Shown in pieces: positions 1-7,828 of a stretch of DNA of 64,000 bases. Both the position numbers and the translations under genes were made by a program. The stretch covers positions 1-64,000 of the forward strand of contig JANXSX010000122.1 of assembly GCA_025356475.1 (NCBI GenBank), written 5' to 3'. The notes beneath the pieces are model-generated. The model made no database searches, was not told where the DNA came from, and saw only the letters and a list, made by a program, of their open reading frames with translations. Within the stretch, counting starts at the first letter, position 1. The number at the start of each line of letters is the position of its first letter. The stretch comes from Isosphaeraceae bacterium. GTDB taxonomy: Bacteria > Planctomycetota > Planctomycetia > Isosphaerales > Isosphaeraceae.

Positions 1-2143
1 GTAGTGCTGCTTGTGGTCGGCGGTCCCCATCGCGTCGAGGATCGGTGCCTCGGTCTCCACACTGCCGGCGAATGCTGCCTGCAAGCCGTAATAGTCCTTC
101 TGGCTAATCGGGTCGAACTTGTGATCATGGCATCTGGCACAGCCGACCGTGACCCCCATGAAAACCGAGCCAGTCGTGTCCGCCCAGTCGGTCAGCCGCT
201 CATAGCTTATCTTCTTGGCGTCCATGTTCGACTCATGGATCTGAGGGCCGAGGGCGTAAAGTCCCGTCCCGGTGCGGGCTTCCAGGGATCGCAACTTCTG
301 AGGCGCTACCGTGTAATTGCCGTTCAGGGCGAGGTCGTCAGGCCACAGCTCATCGCCCGCGACCTGCTCCTGGACGAAAATGTTGTACGGCTTGTTATCG
401 TTAAAGCTCTTAACGACATAATCTCGGTACCGCCAAGCGTTTTTGAAATAGATGTCCGTCTCATAGCCGCCGCTCTCCGCGTAGCGAGCCACGTCAAGCC
501 AGTGGCGGCCCCAACGCTCGCCATAATGAGGTGAGGACAGGAGTTCGTCGACGAGTCGTGAAAAGGCTTCGGGGGAGGGATCGTTGACGAACTTGTCCAC
601 TTGGGCGGGTGAGGGCGGCAGGCCGATCACGTCAAAATAGACCCGACGGACCAGCGTCCTCTTGTCAGCCGGAGGTGCCGGAGTCAGCGATTTCTCCCGA
701 AGTTTGGTCTGGATGAAGGAGTCGATGGGCGACTTGCCCCGAACTTCGACGAGTGAGCCGTTCACCGCCCCTCCCACAGAGGCACCGGCCGAGGTCACGT
801 CCAAGCCCGGCAGGGGACCGGCAGGTGCGGTGACTCCCAGCTTGCGTGCCAGATAGGCTTCGACTCCCTCCCTCCCTTCGTTCGTCCGCCAGGGCAGTAT
901 TGAAGATAATGACTTCGCTGACATCGCCGGTGATCCCGCCGAGGCCGTTTATCGCCTGTCCCATCATGATGTCGAAGTCGGCTCGATGCCGTAAGTCTGG
1001 GACGCCCGGCGAGCCGGACACGGGCCGACTCATGGGACTTTCAATGAACGGCTTGCCGTCGACGAAGGCATGCGTCGAGTCACTCATGCCGCCAGGCTTC
1101 TTTGTGAGCGAGAGGACTCGTACGCGCTGATAAAGCGGTGAGAATGAACCCGGGCCAAATTTGGCGTCGTGGCCATATGAGCCCGCGTGGAGGAGTTGAT
1201 GGGCACCGCCGATCGTGCGGTCGATGAGCAGGAACGCCGCGATCGGTCGACCGGGATCAGAGGGAGGGGCTGGGTCACCGAAGCCCACGATCGCATCAAA
1301 GGGATATCCGCCGAATCGGGGACGGAGCGTCGCGGCGACGATGATGGTGTATGCCCCGTCACCCTCGACCGGGATGGGATTCTCAGGTGAGCTTCCGAGC
1401 CCAGACTCCCCGTCGAATCGAACTGCAGGGCGTTTCTCCCCCGCGACGGTCCTGACAAATTTGGGTGCCTGCCCGATCCCGGTGGGCTTTACGCCTCGGG
1501 TCGGCTGCAGGTCGCGCCCGTGTCCACTTGCGTCCGGCCAGCAATCGACTGGGTCGAAGTCGTTCAGAGCCAGCGTATCGGCCTTGTACCAGGCTTGAAG
1601 ATGGGTGGAGAGCCAGATATGGTTCGGCGACAAAGGTTCGACGGAGGAGAGCGCAGGAATTTCCCCCGGGATGGAGGGACTGACTGGGATACGGAACGAC
1701 CAAGGCAGAACGACGGGGGGGGCCGTGGCGATGATCGGTTCCGGGGTTTTCGCGCCCGCCTCGATCCAGCGTCTAAGGGTCGCGATCTCGACGTCCGTGA
1801 GCTTGTCCAACTTACGCGGGGGCATCTCGCGGTCATTGACCATCGTGAACAGGGGGCTCTGATCGGCCGAGCCCGGCACGATAGCCGGTCCAGAATCGCC
1901 CCCCTTAAGCATGCCGCCCAGCGTCCTGAGATCGAGTCCAGACTTTTGCTTGGTCTCACCGTGGCAGGAATAACACTTCATGGCGAGCAAGGGTCGGACG
2001 GTTGCCTCGTAAGCCTGAGCATCGGTATGATCACCCGCCGGGGAATCCTCCCGATACGGGGTCATGGGCGAGTGTAACATCATGAAAAAGAGGAAGGACT
2101 GCGTACAGGATTGGAGTACAGTGATCATTTCAATAAGCCTCAC
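1..2143 (-). pseudogene. PSCyt1 / DUF1549 cytochrome c-type protein, frameshifted, continues beyond the window
   Basis: The first reading frame (from 2143 to about 865) has a short hydrophobic N-terminus, then a planctomycete cytochrome c domain with a C-Y-S-C-H haem-binding motif near residue 57 and the usual M-P-P-R element, followed by a LamG-like region. At a (GGGA)x3 tract the frame breaks; the next frame stays open to base 1 and reads as DUF1549 (F-D-V-I-G-L-P-P, then H-Y-G-E-R-W-G-R-H-W-L-D and C-A-R-C-H-D-H). With two GGGA units instead of three the two frames join perfectly as R-R-E-G-V-E-A-Y-L-A-R-K. The family sits in the cell envelope and is usually paired with a DUF1501 protein; function is poorly known. 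The GTG at 2143 overlaps the GntR stop (GTGA); the ATG at 2128 is an alternative start. Either a pseudogene, a phase-variable gene or a sequencing error. Confidence 0.85.
865..876. repeat. (TCCC)3 tract carrying the frameshift
   Basis: Three perfect tandem TCCC units on the plus strand (GGGA on the coding strand). The unit is 4 bp, so gain or loss of one unit switches the frame of the surrounding cytochrome/DUF1549 gene. Two units would restore one continuous protein. Confidence 0.9.
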
Positions 2144-2850
2144 TTATTTCGGCTTTCAACGGCTTCCCGGGGCGAATTGAGATGTCGATCGCGGTGCCAT
2201 CGACTTCTCACCTTTTCGTTGAATTCTGTATCAAGGATGTGCTGGGAAAGAGCCTCGGTGGACGCCTCGCGGTCACCCGACCAGAAGACCTCGAAGAGCG
2301 CAACGTGAATCGCATGGATGACTAACAGATCAGCCTTCGGCACCAAGTGGTGGCCGTAGCAAGGGGTCGTCTTGTTGAGCACCAACGTCCAGAGCGGCAT
2401 GAGGTCGGACAGGCCCGCTTGCAGGAGCATGGCACGATGGAGGTCAAAGTCTCTCTCTGTCACTTCCGAATGGTCGCCCGCTTCGCATGCCAACCGGAGT
2501 CGTCCAAGCTGCTGCATCCAGTTACCAGCTTCTCGATGTTTGATCTCATCGAACCCTACGTGAAGTGCATAAGTCTCGATCATCACCCGCATCGGCAACA
2601 GGAGTTCGCGAACCGCTTCCGCCGGACGCGAGGCGACGGCTACCCCACAGTTCTTCTTAGTAACGAGAAGACCTTCGTGAACAAGCTGCTGGAGTGCCTG
2701 GCGAATCGGTGCGCGGCTCACGCCAAATCGTCGTGCCAGCGCTTCCTCTCTCAACGAATTCCCGGGACTCAACTGGCCGCTCAGCAATTCTCCACGGAGA
2801 TGGTCAATGATTTGATCACGTACGCTTATCAGACCCGTACCGATCTGCAT
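2140..2850 (-). CDS. GntR-family transcriptional regulator (FadR/FCD type)
   Basis: An N-terminal winged helix-turn-helix of GntR type (L-R-E-E-A-L-A-R-R-F-G-V-S-R-A-P-I-R-Q-A-L) covers about residues 10-70 and is followed by an all-helical FCD ligand-binding domain with the D-x3-H metal-site pattern (F-D-L-H-R-A) in the middle of the protein. FCD regulators usually sense small carboxylic acids; the ligand here is unknown. I chose ATG 2850 because GGGAGGG lies 5 to 11 bases upstream; an in-frame ATG at 2880 lacks such a site. The stop TGA overlaps a GTG start of the downstream cytochrome/DUF1549 gene, so the two are probably co-transcribed. An inverted repeat over its promoter suggests autoregulation. 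Confidence 0.85.
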   Translation of the reverse strand: MQIGTGLISVRDQIIDHLRGELLSGQLSPGNSLREEALARRFGVSRAPIRQALQQLVHEGLLVTKKNCGVAVASRPAEAVRELLLPMRVMIETYALHVGFDEIKHREAGNWMQQLGRLRLACEAGDHSEVTERDFDLHRAMLLQAGLSDLMPLWTLVLNKTTPCYGHHLVPKADLLVIHAIHVALFEVFWSGDREASTEALSQHILDTEFNEKVRSRWHRDRHLNSPREAVESRNK

Positions 2851-2898
2851 TCGAGTCCCTCCCGACCAAGAACGCTTCATAACGAAAGTTAAACATTC

Positions 2899-2933
2899 AT
2901 TGGATACTGAAACGATTGTATATTATATCCAAT
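2899..2933. promoter_or_regulatory. Inverted repeat, probable GntR operator
   Basis: A perfect 8-bp inverted repeat, ATTGGATA at 2899-2906 and TATCCAAT at 2926-2933, overlaps the -10 and spacer of the promoter read for the GntR gene. Its position fits autorepression by the regulator. This is inference from position and symmetry only. Confidence 0.5.
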
Positions 2934-2944
2934 TCGCTTGTCAA
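2915..2944 (-). promoter_or_regulatory. Sigma70-like promoter of the GntR gene
   Basis: Read on the minus strand: TTGACA at 2944-2939, an 18-bp spacer, then TACAAT at 2920-2915, about 65 bases before the chosen ATG at 2850. TATACA with a 16-bp spacer is an overlapping alternative -10. Confidence 0.5.
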
Positions 2945-3225
2945 GTGTCTCCGGCAAGTTGGGGGATACCGGATATTTAAGGCATTAATGGTCTAGAACT
3001 GGTGATCATGTCTACGTTCTACTGGGTTGTGCTCGGCCAGTGTCCAGAGTTTTGATCAGTTCAGCGGCCAAGAGAGAACTTGACAGAGAATTCCCAGGCC
3101 AATCCACGTATCGACAGAGGATTTTCGAGTTGCATGGGCCGAGGTCGACACTGATCGAAAACATCAAAATTAATATAAGAATGCTCATATGTTCACAAAG
3201 TCGATCGATTCTGTGAAGTTGCGCG

Positions 3226-3735
3226 TCACGAGGTGCCTATATTGCCCCGTCGGTCAGGATCGGCAGAAGAGCCATTATCCGCAACCAGCAAATAGTAAAT
3301 GTCCGTGCAAATCTTGGTTTCATCGGTGTTCCATTCGTCTTTCCAGTGACCATAAATCTCCCAACTCGGCCCGGCCAACGTGTATCCGTGGTGGCGGCAC
3401 CACTGACGAATTGCTTCATGCGCGTGGTGGAGCTGCCCATATGGCCCATAATGGGTCGTTGTCGCAACAGGGCCGGACGGAGTGCCTGACGCAATAACCT
3501 CACCGTACTCCGTGAACGGAGCGTCTAGCTCGACACCCACTTCCAAGTTGATCTGACCATCAAGATAGACCGCGACATGCCGGCCAGCACCCGAAATCTT
3601 TTGGGAGCGGATGACACCCCACACGACCCCACAGGCCTCGGGAACGACCTTGGACAGTTCTTGGGAGGCCGCACGACGTCGTACAACAGCCAGCCGACGA
3701 CTGCTGAGTTGTTCCAGACGGACCTTGTATTCCAT
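3226..3735 (-). CDS. GyrI-like effector-binding domain protein
   Basis: A 169-residue protein made of a single GyrI/AraC-effector-binding (SHV-fold) domain. The N-terminal beta strand (Y-K-V-R-L-E-Q-L), the central H-Y-G-P-Y-G-Q-L-H-H-A-H-E-A-I motif and the C-terminal W-E-I-Y-G-H-W element are characteristic. Stand-alone domains of this type bind small hydrophobic or cationic ligands, or act as hydrolases; no DNA-binding domain is present here. It stands alone between the GntR block and the light-sensing operon, with about 500 bases or more empty on each side of its coding strand, so it is probably monocistronic. The true ligand cannot be read from the sequence. Confidence 0.8.
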   Translation of the reverse strand: MEYKVRLEQLSSRRLAVVRRRAASQELSKVVPEACGVVWGVIRSQKISGAGRHVAVYLDGQINLEVGVELDAPFTEYGEVIASGTPSGPVATTTHYGPYGQLHHAHEAIRQWCRHHGYTLAGPSWEIYGHWKDEWNTDETKICTDIYYLLVADNGSSADPDRRGNIGTS

Positions 3736-4334
3736 GAAAATGCCTCCCGCAGCGGACTTCCTGATTCTCTATCGACGCTCTGGATATAGGTAAACGGCCA
3801 TTGTCGGCGAATCAAGAGCCGACCTTTCGATCTCGACGAAAGTCACGGGAAGATCGCTCCACGAACGCGGGGATAACTTGTCCTGGGGGACAACTTGCTC
3901 TGTCTTTTGGGAGTCGGCTCGTGATTCTGGAGGGGAAAAGAGAACAAATAAAGAGGACGGACTGAATAACCAGGCTTAATATAGCCTATTTATTCCATCA
4001 CCTTTTATCGCTCTGATCCGAAGCGGCTCCGCGTGTCGTTCGGATCGGAAGGGTGGACCCGCTGCACGGCCCAAACCCTGAGCCTAGAGTCAACACTCCG
4101 GGGACGCGGCAGACCCAAGCAGACGCTATAATTCCCTTCGTCCTCTTTCTTCGCTTTCGTTTCGGGCGAAATGTGACGGCCTTCTTCTTGTCACCTGCCC
4201 CTTTTTGTAATTATGATCCGGTATTATCTTTGCCATGCATACGACGCGACAAGGGTACTGCCGGGGGTGAGCCGTTACTTCCTGGCAGTCTCGGTGACGG
4301 TACTGGCGAAGTCGCCGCCGATGGAGAACTCCCC
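3736..4334. other. Intergenic region before the phytochrome operon
   Basis: About 600 bases with no convincing gene. An open frame from a GTG at 4053 runs into the small ORF at 4335 but has no protein-like character upstream of it. The base composition is mixed, AT-rich at 3940-4010 and 4180-4240, and the latter stretch contains a candidate promoter. Confidence 0.6.
4188..4216 (+). promoter_or_regulatory. Candidate promoter of the bphO-bphP operon
   Basis: TTGTCA at 4188-4193, a 17-bp spacer and TTATGA at 4211-4216 form a weak sigma70-like promoter about 120 bases before the first small ORF of the operon. A second AT-rich hexamer, TATTAT, begins near 4222. Confidence 0.3.
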
Positions 4335-4433
4335 ATGAATAGCAACCCTACCGACCAATCCCTTGAAGCGCCGCTACCGGCCGAAGAGAGCGATTTCGAC
4401 GAGCGGGGCGACGGCGACTGGGGAACTGCGTGA
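4335..4433 (+). CDS. Small acidic ORF (32 aa) coupled to heme oxygenase
   Basis: ATG 4335 is preceded by GGAG nine to twelve bases upstream and opens a 32-residue, strongly acidic frame ending in G-D-G-D-W-G-T-A. Its TGA overlaps the heme oxygenase ATG in the form TGATG, the classic arrangement for translational coupling. I do not recognise the peptide. It could be a leader peptide, the remnant of a longer gene, or noise; the evidence is the ribosome-binding site and the exact stop-start overlap. High G+C third positions begin here, as in the rest of the operon. Confidence 0.35.
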   Translation: MNSNPTDQSLEAPLPAEESDFDERGDGDWGTA

Positions 4434-5035
4434 TGACGACATCCGCCGCCGTACCACTGATTTTATCCCGACTCCGGGCCGAAACGCGGGCCGAACACGA
4501 GGCCATCGAAGCCGACCTCGACCTGACGGGCGGTGGACTGACCCGCGACCGCTACCGCCGTATCTTGGAACGCTTCTACGGCTTCTATGCCCCGCTCGAA
4601 CATGCTATCCGGGCCGTCGGCGGGTGGGCCGACCGCGACCTCGAACTGGACGCGCGGCGAAAGGGTCCACTGCTCGAAGCCGACTTGCGAACGCTCGGGG
4701 TCGATGCGCCGACAGCACTTCCGCTGTGCGACGACCTGCCGCCTCACGTCACGCCGGCCGACTGTTTCGGCTGCCTGTATGTGCTGGAAGGATCGACGCT
4801 CGGCGGGCAATTCATCAGCCGACACGTACAACACGCCCTCGGGGTGACGCCCGCAACCGGCGGTCGGTTCTTCCACGGGTACGGGGACAAAACGGGCGAG
4901 ATGTGGCAGAGCTTCCGGGCGTCCGTGACGGGCTTCGTCGTGTCCCCGGCCGATCAAGACGCGGCGGTGGCCGCCGCGAAAGACACATTCCAGAAACTAC
5001 ACCGCTGGACTGCAACGCGAGACGATTCACCATGA
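4433..5035 (+). CDS. bphO: Biliverdin-producing heme oxygenase
   Basis: A 200-residue all-helical heme oxygenase of the BphO type. The N-terminal L-R-A-E-T-R-A-E-H-E-A-I segment carries the proximal haem-ligand histidine (E-H at about residue 22), and the distal helix reads L-Y-V-L-E-G-S-T-L-G-G-Q-F-I with the glycine-rich kink typical of the family. It opens haem to biliverdin IX-alpha, the chromophore of the phytochrome encoded next. The ATG at 4433 overlaps the preceding TGA; a GTG at 4430 in the same frame is an alternative. Its own TGA overlaps the bphP ATG (ATGA at 5032-5035), so chromophore enzyme and photoreceptor are made together. Confidence 0.88.
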   Translation: MTTSAAVPLILSRLRAETRAEHEAIEADLDLTGGGLTRDRYRRILERFYGFYAPLEHAIRAVGGWADRDLELDARRKGPLLEADLRTLGVDAPTALPLCDDLPPHVTPADCFGCLYVLEGSTLGGQFISRHVQHALGVTPATGGRFFHGYGDKTGEMWQSFRASVTGFVVSPADQDAAVAAAKDTFQKLHRWTATRDDSP

Positions 5036-7383
5036 CCAATTCCGCTCTTCAAACTGACACCCCGCCGCCCTGGGACGGCCAGCCGTACAGCATCAAGCGG
5101 CACGGCCTCACCCTCACCAACTGCGACTCAGAACCCGTGCAGACGCCCGGGTGCGTCCAGGCCCATGGGGCGCTCCTGGTGTTGCGGTCGACCGACTTGA
5201 CCGTCCTCCAGGCGAGCGAGAACATCGAGAGCCTGCTCGGGCACGGGCCGGACCAACTGCTCGGCCAGTCAGTCGCCGCCGCCGTTGGCCCGAACGGCGA
5301 AGCCCTACTCCGCGAGTTCCTGGCGAGCGAGCCGACTGACCGCAACCCTCTGTACGTGTATACCCTACCAGACCGCGGCGATTTGCCCCCGCTCGACGTG
5401 ACCGTCCACACCATCGACGGCGTGGCGGTGGTCGAGTTCGAGGCTACCGGGCGGACGGACTCCAGCGAGCCGGACTACTACGCACTCGTCAAGAAGACCG
5501 TGACCCGGCTCCAGACAGCCGACACCCTGCGACAATTCTGCGACATCGCCGCCGAAGAGTTCCGCACCCTGACCGGCCTCGACCGGGTGATGGTCTACAA
5601 GTTCCACGCCGACGGGCACGGCGAGGTGTTCGCCGAGAGCAAGCGGGCCGACCTCGCCCCGTGGCTCGGTCTGCACTACCCGGCCGAGGACATCCCCAAA
5701 CCTGCGCGGGACATCTTTCAGCACATCTGGATCCGACCGCTCGCGGACGTTCACGGCGGCCTGGCCGAGTTGGTCCCGCTCACCAACCCGGACACCGGCC
5801 GGGCACTCACGATGACGTACTGTGCCCTGCGCGGGGCGTCGCTCATGTACACCGAATATCTGGCCAACATGGGGGTACGGGCAGCCCTCGTCATGCCCAT
5901 CCGCGGAATGGCCGGGCTGTGGGGCCTGGTCTCCTGCCACCACTACGCCGGGCCGAAGTTCATTCCTTACCAGGTGCGGGCGGCGTGCGAGTTCCTGGCC
6001 CAAGTGGTCTCGCTCCAGTACAAGGCGGCCGAGGATCGAGAACACTTCGTCTACCGGCTCAAGCTCGACGGCGTTCACCAGCAACTCGTCGCCCGGGCGG
6101 CGCAAGAGGGCGACCTGTCGGCCATGACCGACGGCAAGCCGGCCCTGCTCGACGGCCTCGCTGCGGGCGGGGCGGCCCTGTTCCACCGCGACCGCTGGTG
6201 GCGGGTCGGCACGACCCCGACCGAGTCGGAACTGGAAGCCCTCGGCGAGTGGCTGGTCGCGCGCCCGGAATTCGCCTCCGCCACCCGCCCGCTGTACGTC
6301 ACCGACTCGCTCGACCGCGACTACCCGCCGGGCGCGGCGTTCGCCGACGTGGCCAGCGGCGTCCTCGCGTTCCCGCTCTCGCGGGCCGGGAGGAACGTGA
6401 TGCTCTGGTTCCGCCCGGAGACGATTCAAACGGTAAACTGGGGCGGCAACCCGCACGAGAAGCCGACCGTGACGGGGCTGCACGGCCTGCGGCTCACCCC
6501 GCGGCGGAGCTTCGAGCTGTTCGCCGAGTCGGTTCGCGGGCGGTCCCTGCCGTGGACCCCGGTCGAAGTGGACGCGGTCGCCCGCCTGCGGATGTTGGTG
6601 ATGGAACTGGTTGTCAGCCGGGCCGAGCGGCTGGCCGACCTGAACGCCGACCTGTCCCGGTCGAACGAGGAACTCGACGCCTTCGCCTACGTCGCCAGCC
6701 ACGACCTCAAGGAGCCGCTGCGCGGCATCCACAAGTACGCCCACCAGTTACTCGAAGAAGCGGCCGTGACGGACGAGGAGCACCGCAAGAAGCTCGAAAG
6801 GCTGATGCGGCTGACGGTGCGGATGGACGGCCTGCTCGACTCGCTGCTGCACTTCTCCCGGGTCGGTCGGGCGGCCCTCCGGTTCGAGGAGACGGACCTG
6901 AACGAGGTGCTGGCCGAGGCCGTCGAGATGGTCGGCTCGCGGACCGCCGACGGGCGGTCGGAGGTGGTCGCCCCCCGGCCCCTACCACACGTGCGGTGCG
7001 ACCGGGTGCGGTGCCGGGAAATCCTGGTCAACCTCCTGTCGAACGCCCTCAAGTACACTGGCGAGGGGGAGAAGCGGATCGAGGTCGGGTACATCAACCC
7101 GGGCGAAGACCACCCCCGGCCCGCGTGCCCGGACGGGGCCGCAGGTCACTCGATCTTCTACGTCAAGGACAACGGCATCGGCATCAGCCCGAAGCACTTC
7201 GGGCAGGTGTTCAAAATGTTCAAGCGGCTGCACGGGCAGGACGATTACGGGGGTGGGACCGGTGCCGGGCTGACCATCGTGAAGCGGCTGGTCGAGCGGC
7301 ACCGCGGGCAGGTCTGGCTCGACTCGGCACCGGGAACCGGCACCACCTTCTATTTCACCCTGCCGTGCCAGGAAGGAGCCTAG
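5032..7383 (+). CDS. bphP: Bacteriophytochrome histidine kinase
   Basis: A 783-residue bacteriophytochrome with the full PAS-GAF-PHY-HisKA-HATPase order. Cys31 in T-N-C-D-S-E-P lies where bacteriophytochromes bind biliverdin covalently. The GAF domain has H-Y-P-A-E-D-I-P near residue 220, and the PHY domain has W-F-R-P-E-T-I-Q-T-V-N-W-G-G-N-P. The HisKA helix carries the phosphoacceptor His557 in A-S-H-D-L-K-E-P-L-R, followed by an N-box (N-L-L-S-N-A-L-K-Y), D-N-G-I-G-I and a glycine-rich G2 box. It should be a cytoplasmic red/far-red sensor. The open frame extends upstream to 4363, but that part merely shadows bphO; ATG 5032 overlaps the bphO stop. Nearly every third codon position is G or C. 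Confidence 0.92.
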   Translation: MTNSALQTDTPPPWDGQPYSIKRHGLTLTNCDSEPVQTPGCVQAHGALLVLRSTDLTVLQASENIESLLGHGPDQLLGQSVAAAVGPNGEALLREFLASEPTDRNPLYVYTLPDRGDLPPLDVTVHTIDGVAVVEFEATGRTDSSEPDYYALVKKTVTRLQTADTLRQFCDIAAEEFRTLTGLDRVMVYKFHADGHGEVFAESKRADLAPWLGLHYPAEDIPKPARDIFQHIWIRPLADVHGGLAELVPLTNPDTGRALTMTYCALRGASLMYTEYLANMGVRAALVMPIRGMAGLWGLVSCHHYAGPKFIPYQVRAACEFLAQVVSLQYKAAEDREHFVYRLKLDGVHQQLVARAAQEGDLSAMTDGKPALLDGLAAGGAALFHRDRWWRVGTTPTESELEALGEWLVARPEFASATRPLYVTDSLDRDYPPGAAFADVASGVLAFPLSRAGRNVMLWFRPETIQTVNWGGNPHEKPTVTGLHGLRLTPRRSFELFAESVRGRSLPWTPVEVDAVARLRMLVMELVVSRAERLADLNADLSRSNEELDAFAYVASHDLKEPLRGIHKYAHQLLEEAAVTDEEHRKKLERLMRLTVRMDGLLDSLLHFSRVGRAALRFEETDLNEVLAEAVEMVGSRTADGRSEVVAPRPLPHVRCDRVRCREILVNLLSNALKYTGEGEKRIEVGYINPGEDHPRPACPDGAAGHSIFYVKDNGIGISPKHFGQVFKMFKRLHGQDDYGGGTGAGLTIVKRLVERHRGQVWLDSAPGTGTTFYFTLPCQEGA

Positions 7384-7384
7384 C

Positions 7385-7828
7385 ATGACCGCCGTACCGA
7401 AACTGCCACCCATCATCATCGTCGAGGACTCGGACGAGGACTTCGACACCGTCCAGCAAGCCGTGCGGAAGGCCGGCGTCGTGGCGGAGGTCCGGCGGGC
7501 CACGACCGGGGGCGGGTGCCTGGACCTCCTCCACGGCGTCGCCGCGATCCGCCCGGCGATGGTGCTGATGGACCTGAACACGCCGGGCACCGACGGCCGG
7601 GAGGCGCTCGCGGCCATCAAGGGGGACGACGCGCTCAGGGCGTTTCCGGTGGTGGTGTTCAGCACGTCGGCCGACCCCCGCGACCTGCTGTACTGTTACA
7701 CCACCGGGGCGAACGCCTACCACGTCAAGCCCATCCGCTACCCCGACCACCTCCAGCTCGTCATCGACATTCTCACCTACTGGCTCGGAAGGGTCGCCCT
7801 GCCGGACCCCGGAGAGACAAGCCCATGA
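7385..7828 (+). CDS. Single-domain response regulator (Rcp1 type)
   Basis: A 147-residue receiver domain with the acidic pair E-D near residue 14, phosphoacceptor Asp63 in L-M-D-L-N-T-P-G, the conserved serine/threonine in V-V-F-S-T-S-A and the lysine in Y-H-V-K-P. The L-N-T-P-G and H-V-K-P-I-R-Y signatures match the small response regulators that accompany bacterial and cyanobacterial phytochromes. The ATG lies one base after the bphP stop, and the TGA overlaps the next ATG. It has no output domain, so it probably relays phosphate from BphP to another protein, possibly to or from the hybrid kinase that follows. Confidence 0.88.
   Translation: MTAVPKLPPIIIVEDSDEDFDTVQQAVRKAGVVAEVRRATTGGGCLDLLHGVAAIRPAMVLMDLNTPGTDGREALAAIKGDDALRAFPVVVFSTSADPRDLLYCYTTGANAYHVKPIRYPDHLQLVIDILTYWLGRVALPDPGETSP

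Noticed and set aside
4363-5031. N-terminal extension of the phytochrome frame (open from 4363)
   Set aside because: It runs over bphO in another frame, is arginine/proline-rich and low in protein character, and ATG 5032 has a standard overlap with the bphO stop and the correct family N-terminus.
5365-6744. 459-codon antisense frame across bphP
   Set aside because: Artefact of high third-position G+C; no motif, and it opposes an unmistakable phytochrome.
5661-7388. 575-codon plus-strand frame overlapping bphP
   Set aside because: Alternate-frame shadow rich in R, G, P and A with no domain; bphP motifs occupy the other frame throughout.
7516-7824. Upstream extension of the hybrid kinase
   Set aside because: It shadows the response-regulator gene; ATG 7825 overlaps its stop and starts the receiver domain correctly.
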